Shown: positions 46,313 to 54,589 of the stretch, one piece after another
Position numbering within the stretch: position 1 is the first letter of the stretch
Layout of the letters: every line of letters starts with the position of its first letter
Assembly (NCBI GenBank): GCA_965205155.1
Contig: OZ242033.1
Span: 2,852,001-2,916,000 of the forward strand
DNA: 64,000 bases
Source of the DNA: Aldehydirespirator sp965205155
GTDB lineage: Bacteria > Actinomycetota > Acidimicrobiia > Acidimicrobiales > Aldehydirespiratoraceae
Direction: 5' to 3'
Notes under the pieces: model-generated
Told to the model about the DNA's origin: nothing
The model's input: only the letters and a program-made list of their open reading frames with translations
The model's database searches: none
Translations under genes and position numbers: made by a program

Positions 46313-47017
46313 TCAACTCCGGGTGGCGGTGATGATCTGGGCGATGCCCGCGCTCAGTGGCTGGTGCCGCACATCGACGAAACCGGCGGACTGCAGCCCG
46401 TCGATCAATTCCTCCAGTGGTGGCAGGTAGGCGACCGACTCGGGCAGGTACCGGTAGGCGTCGCGGTCAGACAGCAACCCGCCGATGAGGGGCACGACCC
46501 GGCCGAAGTAGAGGCCGTGCCCCCAGCGCAGGACAGGGTTGGTGGGAGAGTCCACCTCCAGTAGGCCAACCCGCCCGCCCCGTCGTAGCACCCGGCCCAG
46601 CTCAGCGAACAGCGGCGGGACCGCGGTCAGGTTGCGCAGCGCGAAGCCGCAGGTGGCGCCGCCCAGCGCGCCATCCGGCAACGGCAACTCCAGCACGTCG
46701 GCGTTCACCAGCGGAGTTCCGCCGCTTCCGGCCGGGATGGCCGCCCGCAGCATTCCCATCGAGAAGTCGAAGCCGACGGGACGGTGGCCGAGCCGGGCGA
46801 GCTCCCGGCAGAAGTCTCCGGTGCCGCAGGCCAGGTCGGCCACCCGCGATCCCGGCGGCAGGGCCAGCTCCCTCGCGGTCCGGCGCCTCCAGGCCACGTC
46901 GAGCCGCAGGGTCATGATGCGGTTCACCAGGTCGTAGCGGGGTGCGATAGTGTCGAACATCTCCCGCACGGCCCGGCGCTTGGCCGCGCCGGAGGGCAGT
47001 TCGCTCACTCCCGGCAC
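46313..47017 (-). CDS. menG: Demethylmenaquinone methyltransferase MenG (UbiE family)
   Basis: 234 residues from GTG 47017. MFDTIAPRYDLVNRIMTLRLDVAWRRRT near residues 20-47 is the UbiE beginning; the SAM site is VADLACGTGDFCREL near 59-73, with NADVLELPLPDGALGGATCGFALRN near 107 and EVDSPTNPVL near 155. It methylates demethylmenaquinone in the last step of menaquinone synthesis, matching menA on the other strand. Immediately upstream of its start is dispersed repeat copy 5 in inverted orientation. Confidence 0.92.
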   Translation of the reverse strand: MPGVSELPSGAAKRRAVREMFDTIAPRYDLVNRIMTLRLDVAWRRRTARELALPPGSRVADLACGTGDFCRELARLGHRPVGFDFSMGMLRAAIPAGSGGTPLVNADVLELPLPDGALGGATCGFALRNLTAVPPLFAELGRVLRRGGRVGLLEVDSPTNPVLRWGHGLYFGRVVPLIGGLLSDRDAYRYLPESVAYLPPLEELIDGLQSAGFVDVRHQPLSAGIAQIITATRS

Positions 47018-47018
47018 T

Positions 47019-47117
47019 GAGGCCGAGCGGGCATGGCGCAGTTCGCGAGGACTGCGCGAGATGTTGAGCGAGGCCGTGGCCCGAGCGGCCCGTGAGCGAA
47101 GCGAACAAGAGCGGGAA
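47019..47117 (+). repeat. Two-part dispersed repeat, copy 5
   Basis: A box (GAGGCCGAGCGG, 47019-47030) begins 2 nt after the first base of the menG start, followed by a 37-nt spacer and core 47068-47117. It lies on the plus strand, opposite to its minus-strand neighbours, and box and core are out of frame with each other (distance 50 nt) with a TGA between. GTTGAGC (47064-47070 region) and GCTCAAC (47124-47130 region) form an inverted repeat around the core. Confidence 0.8.
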
Positions 47118-47147
47118 ACAACATGCTCAACCGCGACGTGTCAGCGG

Positions 47148-47540
47148 CTACCCGCGCTGTCCGCGCTGTCTCTTGGGCCAGTACCGCTGGTAGCCGCGGC
47201 TCATGGGATGCAGCAGCAAGGCGATCAACGCAATGTCGAACATCAGGCCGATCGCGTCGGCCCACAGCCAGCGCGGGGTGTCGATCACAGCCAGCAGCAG
47301 CAACAGCACGATGGGGACCGCGGCCACGACCACGCCGAGCTTGTAGCCCCACCGCCTCTCGTTGGCGATGCCGAAGGCGGCCAGCACCTTGCCCACCGCG
47401 ATGGCGAGCGCGTAGACGGTGAGCGATCGGGCGCCAAGTATCGCGAACACCAGCGTGAAGCCGCCTTGGAAGTACATCAGGAGCTGGGCGATGTACAGCG
47501 TCTGAGGCTGCTGAGGGTTCACCCACCGGCGGGTATCCAT
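47148..47540 (-). CDS. Small membrane protein of unknown function
   Basis: 130 residues from ATG 47540, with about four membrane segments (near 14-34, 38-55, 66-84 and 88-110) and a basic C-terminus (RGYQRYWPKRQRGQRG). The opening MDTRRWVNPQQPQTLYIAQ is a typical cytoplasmic start; a longer frame to 47612 would include repeat copy 6 and is unlikely. No motif identifies a family. It lies between menG and mshD, bounded by two repeat copies. Confidence 0.7.
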   Translation of the reverse strand: MDTRRWVNPQQPQTLYIAQLLMYFQGGFTLVFAILGARSLTVYALAIAVGKVLAAFGIANERRWGYKLGVVVAAVPIVLLLLLAVIDTPRWLWADAIGLMFDIALIALLLHPMSRGYQRYWPKRQRGQRG

Positions 47541-47611
47541 GCCCCCAGTATGCAGGCTGGCTAGGAGCGGGCGTGGATCGGTGGGAAGTCTGTCGCGTCG
47601 CAGCGGTGTCA

Positions 47612-47700
47612 TTCCCGCTCTTGTTCGCTGCGCTCACGGGCCGCTCGGGCCACGGCCTAGCCCGTATGGACCGGACTCGCGGCCGACCCGCTCGGCCTCT
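47612..47700 (-). repeat. Two-part dispersed repeat, copy 6
   Basis: On the minus strand the box (AGAGGCCGAGCGG, 47688-47700) starts in the mshD stop codon (TAG then AGGCC), followed by about 26 nt of unique sequence and the core (47612-47661), with GGCCCGAGCGGCCCGTGAGC and AACAAGAGCGGGAATGAC. Similarity to copy 2 continues to about 47592. Box and core are in one open frame (RGRAG...ARPWPERPVSAANKSGNDT). Confidence 0.85.
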
Positions 47701-48487
47701 AGCCCGGCATGCGGCGATAGGCGCGGTCGGTGTGATGGTGCTGGAAGCCGATGCGACGGTAGACCGCGTTGGCGGGATGGTTGTCGGACTCCACGTAGAG
47801 CATCCCGAGGGTCAGACCCCGTCCGGAGAGCCATTCCAGACCGGCCAGGGTCATGGGCCGGCCCAGACCCCGGCCCGTGAAGTGCGGATCGACTGCTATC
47901 ACATAGATCTCACCCAGTGGGGGGTCGTGATCGGCGTGGACCTTGGTCCAGCAGAACCCGGCCAGCCGGCCCTCGCGGTGGTGCAGGCGGAAGCCGTCGG
48001 CGTCGAACCACGGCTCGGCCATCCGGTCGCGGACTTCGGCGGTGGTCAGCCCGCCCTGTTCGGGGTGCCAGTGGAAGGCCCGGTTGTTCACCGACACGAA
48101 CTCATCGAGGTCGTCGAGCCCGAAGGCCCTGGTCCGCAGGCCCGACGCCTCGGACGGCAGCTCGCAGCGCAGCTGCCACAGGTCGCGGTAGGGCTCGAAG
48201 CCGTGGCGGAGCGCCGCGGCGTCGTCGCCCGGCGCGACCTCCCTGATCCAGAGCTGGACCGCGGTGCCGTCGTCCAGCCCGGCGAGGGCCTCGGCCAGGG
48301 CGAGCGCCGTATCGCCGGATGCCCGGCCCTCGTGCACCACAATCTGCGTCTCGCCGCCGGCCGTCGCCGGCGCATTGACCTCGTAGCGCACCCAGCCGAG
48401 GGTACCGCTAGCTGTGCGGGCCAAGCAGCCGCCGAATTCCGCGCCCCGCGAAGCACGGTCGGCTAGCCGTCGGAACGCCCCGAACAA
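47699..48487 (-). CDS. mshD: Mycothiol synthase MshD
   Basis: 262 residues. Two GNAT-like halves; the C-terminal one is well conserved, with VSVNNRAFHWHPEQGG near 130-145, PWFDADGFRLHHREGRLAGFCWTKVH near 157-182 and the acetyl-CoA loop YVIAVDPHFTGRGLGRPMTLAGLEW near 193-217, ending LYVESDNHPANAVYRRIGF. It acetylates Cys-GlcN-Ins to give mycothiol, the main thiol of actinobacteria. The N-terminal half is shorter than in mycobacteria (family about 300 residues). Its stop is part of repeat copy 6. It is divergent from nth. Confidence 0.88.
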   Translation of the reverse strand: MFGAFRRLADRASRGAEFGGCLARTASGTLGWVRYEVNAPATAGGETQIVVHEGRASGDTALALAEALAGLDDGTAVQLWIREVAPGDDAAALRHGFEPYRDLWQLRCELPSEASGLRTRAFGLDDLDEFVSVNNRAFHWHPEQGGLTTAEVRDRMAEPWFDADGFRLHHREGRLAGFCWTKVHADHDPPLGEIYVIAVDPHFTGRGLGRPMTLAGLEWLSGRGLTLGMLYVESDNHPANAVYRRIGFQHHHTDRAYRRMPG

Positions 48488-48516
48488 GACGGCAATATGC
48501 AGCTAGCGTCGCGCCG

Positions 48517-49158
48517 ATGGCCCGCCCCCGTACGCCCAAAGGCCGCGCCCGCCGCACCCACGAGCGGCTGGCCTCGGAGTATCCGGACGCGGTGTGCGAA
48601 CTCGATCACGGCGACGCCTTCGAGCTGCTGGTGGCCACCATCCTGTCGGCGCAGGCCACCGATGTGGGCGTCAACAAGGCCACGCCCGCCCTGTTCGCCC
48701 GGTTCCCGGACGCCGAGACGCTGGCCGAGGCCGAGCCGGAGGACGTCCAGCCCTACATCGCCACCATCGGTCTGTTCCGCAACAAGTCCAGGAGCCTGGT
48801 GGGAATGGCCCGGATGCTGGCCGACGAATACGGCGGCGAGGTGCCCGGCGCCATGCGCGACCTCGTGCGGCTGCCCGGTGTGGGCCGCAAGACGGCCAAC
48901 GTGATCCGCAGCGTGGCCCTCGGACTGCCGGGCCTGCCCGTCGACACCCACGTCACCAGGCTGTCGAGCCTGCTCGAACTGACCTCGGAGACCGATCCGG
49001 TGAAGATCGAGCTCGAGCTCAACCCGATGATCCCGGCAGCCGAGCGGGGCGACTTCAGCCTGCGGATGATCCTCCACGGCCGCCGGGTGTGCGTTGCCCG
49101 CCGGCCCCGCTGCGAGGACTGCGTCCTCAACGACTTCTGTCCCTCCAGCACCGTCTGA
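48517..49158 (+). CDS. nth: Endonuclease III (Nth)
   Basis: 213 residues. Helix-hairpin-helix LPGVGRKTANVI near residues 119-130 with the catalytic Lys, catalytic Asp in PVDTHVTRL near 143, and a [4Fe-4S] cluster motif C-x6-C-x2-C-x5-C (CVARRPRCEDCVLNDFC) near the C-terminus. It removes oxidised pyrimidines in base excision repair. The basic N-terminus (MARPRTPKGRARRTHERL) is common in actinobacteria. hisD follows 20 nt later. Confidence 0.95.
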   Translation: MARPRTPKGRARRTHERLASEYPDAVCELDHGDAFELLVATILSAQATDVGVNKATPALFARFPDAETLAEAEPEDVQPYIATIGLFRNKSRSLVGMARMLADEYGGEVPGAMRDLVRLPGVGRKTANVIRSVALGLPGLPVDTHVTRLSSLLELTSETDPVKIELELNPMIPAAERGDFSLRMILHGRRVCVARRPRCEDCVLNDFCPSSTV

Positions 49159-49178
49159 CGCCCCGGTAGCGTTGTGGG

Positions 49179-50504
49179 GTGCTGACCCGTCTCGACCTGC
49201 GCAGCGACCGCGGCCCCGTCGCGTCCCGCCTGCCCCGTCCCGAGCCCGCGTCAGCGGGCCCGCGGGAGGCGGTGCGGAGCATCGTCGCGGCAGTGAGGGA
49301 GCGGGGCGACGACGCCCTCCGGGAGTTCACCGAGCGCTTCGACGGCGTCCGGCCCGACAGCCTCACGGTGGAGCCGGCCGAGATCGACGAGGCCGCGGCC
49401 CGCACTCCGGCCGAGGTGCGAGACGCCTTGGCGACCGCAGTGGAAAATGTCGCCGCCTACCACCACCACCAGTTGCTCGACGACGTGCTCCACGAGCGGG
49501 GTGGCGTCTCTGTCCGGGAGCAGCATCTTCCCGTGCGTAGGGCCGGCTGCTACGTGCCCGGAGGCCGAGCCGCCTACCCGTCGACGCTGATCATGACCGC
49601 GGTCCCGGCCCGGGTGGCCGGTGTGGAGGAGATAGCGGTGTGCGTGCCGCCCGGCCCCGACGGCCGCATCGCCGACGTGACCCTGGCTGCGGCCGCCGCC
49701 GCGGGGGTCACCGAGGTCCATCCCGTGGGCGGTGCCCAGGCCATCGCCGCGCTGGCCTACGGAACGGAGTCGATCCGGTCCGTCGACGTGATCGCCGGGC
49801 CGGGGAACTCCTACGTCGCGCTGGCTCAGCGGGAGGTTGCCGGCGTCGTGGGGGTGCCGGCCGCCTTCGCGGGCCCCTCGGAGGTGGTGGTGGTGGCCGA
49901 CGCCAGCGCCGACGCCACCTTCGCCGCGGCCGACGTGATCCTGCAGGCCGAGCACGGCCCCGACGGGGTGGCGTGGCTGGTGACATGGGACGCGTCCACC
50001 GCCGATGAGGTGGAGGCCGAGGTCACCCGGCTGACGACGCTCGCCGACCGGCGGTCCGAGATCGAGGCCACGTTGAGGCACTCGGGGTACAGCGTGCTGT
50101 GCTCGGACGCCGAGCAGGCCCTCGATGTGGTCAACGAGATCGCTCCCGAGCATCTGGAGCTCATGGTCGCCGATCCCGAGGCTCTCGTACCGGGGGTCCG
50201 CAATGCCGGAGCCGTGTTCTGCGGGTCGTGGGCGCCCGCTTCGGTGGGCGATTATGCGGCCGGACCCAACCATGTCCTCCCCACCGACGGGACCGCCCGC
50301 TTCGCCGGGTCCCTGGGCGTGCGCGACTTTCTGAAGAGCATGCACATCGTCAGCATCGACCGGCCCGGGCTCCGGCGACTGGCACCTCACGTCATCGCGT
50401 TGGCCGAGGCTGAGGGGCTGACTGCCCACGCCGATTCCGTGCGACTGCGGCTCGCCTGCCTCGACACCGAACCACCGGCGTCGACAACGGAGCGCTCGCC
50501 ATGA
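49179..50504 (+). CDS. hisD: Histidinol dehydrogenase HisD
   Basis: 441 residues from GTG 49179. PGGRAAYPSTLIMTAVPARVAGV near 127-149, the NAD/zinc region (VHPVGGAQAIAALAYGTESI near 180; VIAGPGNSYVALAQREV near 204), EVVVVADASAD near 235, and the C-terminal HVLPTDGTARFAGSLGVRDFLK near 365 are hallmarks. It oxidises histidinol to histidine through histidinal. Its 3' end is copied past its stop as part of a duplicated junction before hisC. Confidence 0.95.
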   Translation: MLTRLDLRSDRGPVASRLPRPEPASAGPREAVRSIVAAVRERGDDALREFTERFDGVRPDSLTVEPAEIDEAAARTPAEVRDALATAVENVAAYHHHQLLDDVLHERGGVSVREQHLPVRRAGCYVPGGRAAYPSTLIMTAVPARVAGVEEIAVCVPPGPDGRIADVTLAAAAAAGVTEVHPVGGAQAIAALAYGTESIRSVDVIAGPGNSYVALAQREVAGVVGVPAAFAGPSEVVVVADASADATFAAADVILQAEHGPDGVAWLVTWDASTADEVEAEVTRLTTLADRRSEIEATLRHSGYSVLCSDAEQALDVVNEIAPEHLELMVADPEALVPGVRNAGAVFCGSWAPASVGDYAAGPNHVLPTDGTARFAGSLGVRDFLKSMHIVSIDRPGLRRLAPHVIALAEAEGLTAHADSVRLRLACLDTEPPASTTERSP

Positions 50505-50567
50505 GCCCGGTCAGAGCCGCGTCACCAGGATCAACGATGGAGCGTTCACCATGAGCCGGGTCGGAGC
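50489..50567 (+). repeat. Duplicated hisD-hisC stop/start junction with 17-codon mini-ORF
   Basis: A 29-nt unit occurs at 50489-50517 (GGAGCGCTCGCCATGAGCC...) and 50539-50567 (GGAGCGTTCACCATGAGCC...), 25 of 29 identical, period 50. The first copy ends hisD (ERSP then TGA) and opens a mini-ORF at ATG 50501 (MSPVRAASPGSTMERSP) whose TGA 50552-50554 overlaps the hisC ATG (50551). Each copy contains a GGAG ribosome binding site 8 nt before its ATG. Confidence 0.7.
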
Positions 50568-51642
50568 GGGGCCCGGCGGGGTGCGTCCCCGCGACGACAT
50601 CGCCCTGATGGCCGGCTACCACTCGCCGCAGCTCGACGTGGCCGTGCGCCTCAACACCAACGAGAGTCCGCTGCCGCCCCCGGCAGCCTTCACCGAGGCG
50701 GTGGCGGCCGCGACCCGGTCGGTGGTCTGGAACCGGTACCCGGACCGCCAGGCCGCCGAGCTCAGGGCGCGGATCGCGGCCCGCCACGGTGTGACCGCCG
50801 ATCAGGTCTTCGCGGCCAACGGCTCCAACGAGGTGCTCCAGTGCCTTCTTCTCGCCTACGGCGGGCCGGGCCGCAGCGCGGCGGTGTTCGAGCCGACCTA
50901 CGCGCTGCATTCGCACCTGGCCCGGGTGACCGGCACTGCCGTGGTCGAGGGAGAGCGGGGCGGCGACTTCACCCTGGATCCCGGCGCGGCCGCGGCGCTG
51001 ATCGACTCGGCCCGGCCCGCCGTGACCTTCGTGTGCTCGCCCAACAACCCCTCGGGCACGGTGGAGCCCCGCTCGGTGGTGGCCTCACTGCTCGATGCGG
51101 TGGGCGCCACCTCCGGACTGCTGTGCGTGGACGAGGCCTACGCCGAGTTCTCCCCCCACAGCGCTCTCGAGCTCGTCGACGATGAGGCGCCGGTCGTGGT
51201 GACCCGCACGTACTCCAAGACCTGGGCCATGGCCGGGGCCCGGCTGGGGTACCTGATCGGCCCGGAGTGGGTGGTGGCCGAGCTGGAGAAGGTGGCCCTG
51301 CCGTACCACCTCGACGCGCTCAAGCAGGCCGTCGGCCTTGTCGCCCTCGACTACGTCGACGAGATGCAGGCCCGGGTGGACGCCATCGTGGCCGAGCGCA
51401 ACCGACTGTCGGACCGGCTGGGCGGGCTGCCGGTCGACGTGTGGCCCTCTGGTGCCAACTTCGTGCTCATCCGGCCCCGCCACCGTGACGGCGCCGAGGT
51501 GTGGCAGCAGCTGGTCGACCGTTCGGTGCTGGTGCGGAACTGCACTTCGTGGCCGAGGCTGGACGGCTGCCTGAGGGTGACGGTCGGCACCCCGGATGAG
51601 GACGACCGCTTCCTGGCCGCCCTCGAGGAGATTCTGGCGTGA
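50551..51642 (+). CDS. hisC: Histidinol-phosphate aminotransferase HisC
   Basis: 363 residues of fold-type I PLP aminotransferase. RLNTNESPLPPP near residue 33, NGSNEVLQCLLLAYGGPGR near 90, SPNNPSGTVEPR near 160, VDEAYAEFS near 192 and the PLP Lys in TRTYSKTWAMAGARLGYLIG near 217-236 (K223) are all present. It converts imidazole acetol phosphate to histidinol phosphate. GGAG 8 nt upstream of ATG 50551 comes from the duplicated junction. A second duplicated junction follows at the 3' end. Confidence 0.95.
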   Translation: MSRVGAGPGGVRPRDDIALMAGYHSPQLDVAVRLNTNESPLPPPAAFTEAVAAATRSVVWNRYPDRQAAELRARIAARHGVTADQVFAANGSNEVLQCLLLAYGGPGRSAAVFEPTYALHSHLARVTGTAVVEGERGGDFTLDPGAAAALIDSARPAVTFVCSPNNPSGTVEPRSVVASLLDAVGATSGLLCVDEAYAEFSPHSALELVDDEAPVVVTRTYSKTWAMAGARLGYLIGPEWVVAELEKVALPYHLDALKQAVGLVALDYVDEMQARVDAIVAERNRLSDRLGGLPVDVWPSGANFVLIRPRHRDGAEVWQQLVDRSVLVRNCTSWPRLDGCLRVTVGTPDEDDRFLAALEEILA

Positions 51643-51695
51643 GCGGTTCGGCCTCGTACCCTCAAGGGGCGCGCGTCAAGGAGATTCTCGTATGA
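51639..51695 (+). other. 18-codon mini-ORF bridging hisC and hisB (duplicated junction)
   Basis: GTG 51639 overlaps the hisC stop; the mini-ORF VSGSASYPQGARVKEILV ends at TGA 51693-51695, overlapping the hisB ATG (51692). AGGAGATTCT occurs at 51626-51635 (coding EEIL in hisC) and exactly at 51679-51688, where it is the hisB ribosome binding site (AAGGAGATTCTCGTATG). Period 53. Confidence 0.7.
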
Positions 51696-52282
51696 GTCGC
51701 ACGTCCACTCGTTCCCGATCCACCAAGGAGACCCGCATCGAGGTCAGCCTCGACCTCGACGGCGACGGTACGACCGAGACCTCCACCGGCCTGCCCTTCT
51801 TCGACCACATGCTCGACCAGCTCGGCCGCCACGGCGGGCTCGGGCTGACGGTGCGCGCCCAGGGCGACCTCGCGGTGGACGCTCACCACACGGTCGAGGA
51901 CACCGGCATCATCCTGGGAGAGGCCTTCCGCGAGGCCCTGGGCGACAAGGCCGGAGTGCGCCGCTTCGCCAGCATCACGGTGCCGCTGGACGAGGCCGCT
52001 GTCGAGGTGGTGCTCGACCTTTCGGGACGGCCGTTCCTGCACTACGACGTGGACTTCCCCGGCGAGAAGATCCTCGGCGACCCGCCCTTCGACCCGCAGC
52101 TGGCCGAAGAGTTCTGGCGGGCCTTCGCCACCGCGGCCGCGATCACGCTGCACATCGTGATGCGTCGAGGCCGCAATACCCACCACATCGTCGAAGCGTC
52201 GTTCAAGGGGGTGGCCCGGGCCATCCGCGACGCGGTGCGGGTGGAGGGCTCGGCCCTGCCGTCGACGAAGGGAACGCTGTGA
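51692..52282 (+). CDS. hisB: Imidazoleglycerol-phosphate dehydratase HisB
   Basis: 196 residues, monofunctional (no HAD phosphatase domain). The metal ligand motifs HMLDQLGRHGGLGL (residues 33-46), DAHHTVEDTGI (64-74), and the repeat in the second half (RRGRNTHHIVEASFKGVARAIRDAV near 158-182) are typical. It dehydrates IGP to imidazole acetol phosphate. The strong AAGGAG ribosome binding site derives from the duplicated hisC end. It overlaps hisH (GTGA). Confidence 0.96.
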   Translation: MSRTSTRSRSTKETRIEVSLDLDGDGTTETSTGLPFFDHMLDQLGRHGGLGLTVRAQGDLAVDAHHTVEDTGIILGEAFREALGDKAGVRRFASITVPLDEAAVEVVLDLSGRPFLHYDVDFPGEKILGDPPFDPQLAEEFWRAFATAAAITLHIVMRRGRNTHHIVEASFKGVARAIRDAVRVEGSALPSTKGTL

Positions 52283-52914
52283 CGAGCAGGCCGCTCGTCG
52301 CCATCCTCGACTACGGCATCGGCAACCTGCACTCGGCGCAGAAGGGCTTCGAGCACGCCGGGGCCGACGCGAGGCTCACCGCGGACCGGGGTCTCATCGC
52401 CGACGCGGCCGGCGTGGTGCTGCCCGGCGTGGGCGCCTTCGCGCCGTGCATGGCCGCGCTGGGCCGCACCGGCCTGGACGGCGCGGCCATCCAAGCGGTG
52501 CAGTCGGGCCGGCCGTTCATGGGAATCTGCGTGGGGATGCAAGTGCTCTTCGCGGGCTCCGACGAGGCCCCGGGAGTCTCGGGACTGGGCGTGTTCGACC
52601 GCATGGTGCGCTGGATCCCGGGGCCGGTGAAGCGCCCGCAGATGCAGTGGAACGTGCTCCTGCGCGATCGCGACCACCCGATGCTCGACGGTCTGGACGA
52701 CCCGGTGTGGGCCTACTTCGTCCACTCGCTGGCACCGGAGATGGGAGACGCGTCCGACGTGGTCGCCACCTGCGACTACGGCGGACCGGTGGTGGCTGCG
52801 GTGGCCCGCGACAACGTCTGGGCCGCTCAATTCCACCCGGAGAAGTCATCAGCCGTAGGCCTGCAGATCCTGGCCAACTTCGTGACGGCCTCGACCACGG
52901 CCGCAACCGGCTGA
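52279..52914 (+). CDS. hisH: Imidazole glycerol phosphate synthase subunit HisH
   Basis: 211 residues of class I glutamine amidotransferase. LDYGIGNLHSAQKGFEHAG near residues 11-29, the nucleophile Cys 84 in FMGICVGMQVLF and the His/Glu pair in AAQFHPEKSSAVGLQIL near 187-203 are present. It supplies ammonia to HisF. It overlaps hisB and precedes hisA by 6 nt. Confidence 0.95.
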   Translation: MTSRPLVAILDYGIGNLHSAQKGFEHAGADARLTADRGLIADAAGVVLPGVGAFAPCMAALGRTGLDGAAIQAVQSGRPFMGICVGMQVLFAGSDEAPGVSGLGVFDRMVRWIPGPVKRPQMQWNVLLRDRDHPMLDGLDDPVWAYFVHSLAPEMGDASDVVATCDYGGPVVAAVARDNVWAAQFHPEKSSAVGLQILANFVTASTTAATG

Positions 52915-52920
52915 AGCGTC

Positions 52921-53664
52921 ATGCAGTTGTTCGCCGCAGTGGACATCCGCAACGGTCGCTGCGTACGGCTTCGCCAGGGCGACTACGGCGCCGAGACGGT
53001 CTACGACACCGATCCGGTCGCCCGCGCCGTCGAGCTTGCGAGCCAGGGCGCGGGATGGATCCACGTCGTCGACCTCGACGGCGCCCGATCCGGGCATCCC
53101 GACAACGCCGCAGTGGTGACCGCCATCGCCGGCGCAGTCGATGTCCCGGTCCAGGCGGGCGGGGGAGTGCGGACCGCCGCCACCGCCGAGGCGTGGCTCG
53201 CGGCCGGCGTCGAGCGGGTGGTGCTGGGCACCGCTGCGCTGCGCGACCCGGAGCTGGTACGGGGTCTGGCCCGGTCGCACCGGATAGCAGTCGGTCTCGA
53301 CGCCCGGGCCGGCGATGTCGCCACCGACGGCTGGCTGCAGGGCTCGGGGCAGTCGGTGCTGGATGTGGCCCGCAGCTTCGCCGCCGACGGCGTGGACGCA
53401 TTCGTAGTGACCGACATCAGCCGCGACGGGACTCTGGAGGGACCCGACATCGACGGGCTGGCTTCGGTGCTAGACGCGGTGTCGGTGGACGTGATCGCTT
53501 CCGGGGGCGTCGGGCAGCTCGGCGACCTGACGGCACTGGCCGGACTCGAGGGCCGCGCCGGCCGCCGGTTGAGCGGTGTGATCGTGGGCACCGCGCTCTA
53601 CGAGGGGCGTCTCACGGTCGCCGAGGCGGTGGCCGCGCTGACCGGAAGTGGAACGAGCGGCTGA
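52921..53664 (+). CDS. hisA: Phosphoribosylformimino-AICAR-phosphate isomerase HisA
   Basis: 247 residues, (beta/alpha)8 barrel. AAVDIRNGRCVRLRQGDY near residues 5-22 (catalytic Asp 8), WIHVVDLDGARSGH near 42-55, VQAGGGVRT near 77 and FVVTDISRDGTLEGPDI near 160 (Asp) with IASGGVGQL near 191. In many actinobacteria this gene encodes the bifunctional HisA/TrpF enzyme PriA; sequence reading alone cannot exclude that, and no trpF lies in the window. It precedes hisF by one base. Confidence 0.93.
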   Translation: MQLFAAVDIRNGRCVRLRQGDYGAETVYDTDPVARAVELASQGAGWIHVVDLDGARSGHPDNAAVVTAIAGAVDVPVQAGGGVRTAATAEAWLAAGVERVVLGTAALRDPELVRGLARSHRIAVGLDARAGDVATDGWLQGSGQSVLDVARSFAADGVDAFVVTDISRDGTLEGPDIDGLASVLDAVSVDVIASGGVGQLGDLTALAGLEGRAGRRLSGVIVGTALYEGRLTVAEAVAALTGSGTSG

Positions 53665-53665
53665 G

Positions 53666-54433
53666 ATGCGGGTGGCCCGGGTCATTCCCTGCCTCGATGT
53701 GGACGCGGGCCGGGTTGTCAAAGGGGTGAACTTCGTGGACATCCGCGACGCCGGCGATCCGGTCGAGCTGGCTGCCCGCTACGACGCCGAGGGCGCCGAC
53801 GAGCTGGTCTTCCTGGACATCACGGCGTCGTCGGACCGCCGCGACACCACCGTGGCCATGGCCCGGGCCGTGGCCGACGAGGTGTTCATCCCGTTCACCA
53901 TCGGGGGTGGCATCCGAACCCTCGACGACGCCCGGCTCCTGCTGCGAGCGGGAGCCGACAAGGTGAGTGTCAACACGGCGGCGGTGCGCCGGCCCGCGCT
54001 GGTGAGCGAGATCAGCCGGGAGTTCGGCGCCCAGTGCTGCGTCGTCGCCATCGACGCCCGCAGCTCATCCGAGACCCCGAGCGGCTACGAGGTCTTCACT
54101 CACGGGGGGCGGACCCGGACCGGCATCGACTCGCTGGCGTGGGCCGCCGAGGCCGAGCGCCTGGGAGCGGGCGAGATCCTGCTCACCTCGATGGACCGGG
54201 ACGGCACCAGGGAGGGCTTCGAGCTGAACTTGACGTCCAAGGTTGCGGCCGCGGTGGGTGTCCCGGTCATTGCCAGCGGGGGAGTGGGCAACCTCGACCA
54301 CCTGGTAGAGGGAGTCATCGAGGGCAAGGCCGACGCGGTGCTGGCCGCCAGCATCTTCCACTACGGAGAGCACACAATCGCCGAGGCCAAGGCTCGCATG
54401 GCCGCCGCCGGAATCGCCGTCCGCCCCGCCTGA
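53666..54433 (+). CDS. hisF: Imidazole glycerol phosphate synthase subunit HisF
   Basis: 255 residues from ATG 53666. MRVARVIPCLDVDAGRVVKGVNF near 1-23 (catalytic Asp), FTIGGGIRTLDDARLLLRAGADKVSVNTAAV near 76-106, VVAIDARSS near 127 (second catalytic Asp) and IASGGVGNLDHL near 200-211. It is the cyclase that uses ammonia from HisH. Upstream ATG 53648 is in hisA and unlikely. No hisG, hisI or hisE is present in the window. The 156-nt gap to the next gene shows nothing I can support. Confidence 0.95.
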   Translation: MRVARVIPCLDVDAGRVVKGVNFVDIRDAGDPVELAARYDAEGADELVFLDITASSDRRDTTVAMARAVADEVFIPFTIGGGIRTLDDARLLLRAGADKVSVNTAAVRRPALVSEISREFGAQCCVVAIDARSSSETPSGYEVFTHGGRTRTGIDSLAWAAEAERLGAGEILLTSMDRDGTREGFELNLTSKVAAAVGVPVIASGGVGNLDHLVEGVIEGKADAVLAASIFHYGEHTIAEAKARMAAAGIAVRPA

Positions 54434-54589
54434 GCGCGACACGCCAGGCCTGCGCAGACCGTTGAACAGGGGGCAGAGTGCCCGCCGCCGCGAGAGACAG
54501 CCAGCGAGACGCCTCTTCCCTAGGGGCAATGGCCGCACTAGTGTCGCTGCCGCGCCAATGCCCCAGCCGCTGACGCCCGGAGGTCGCCT

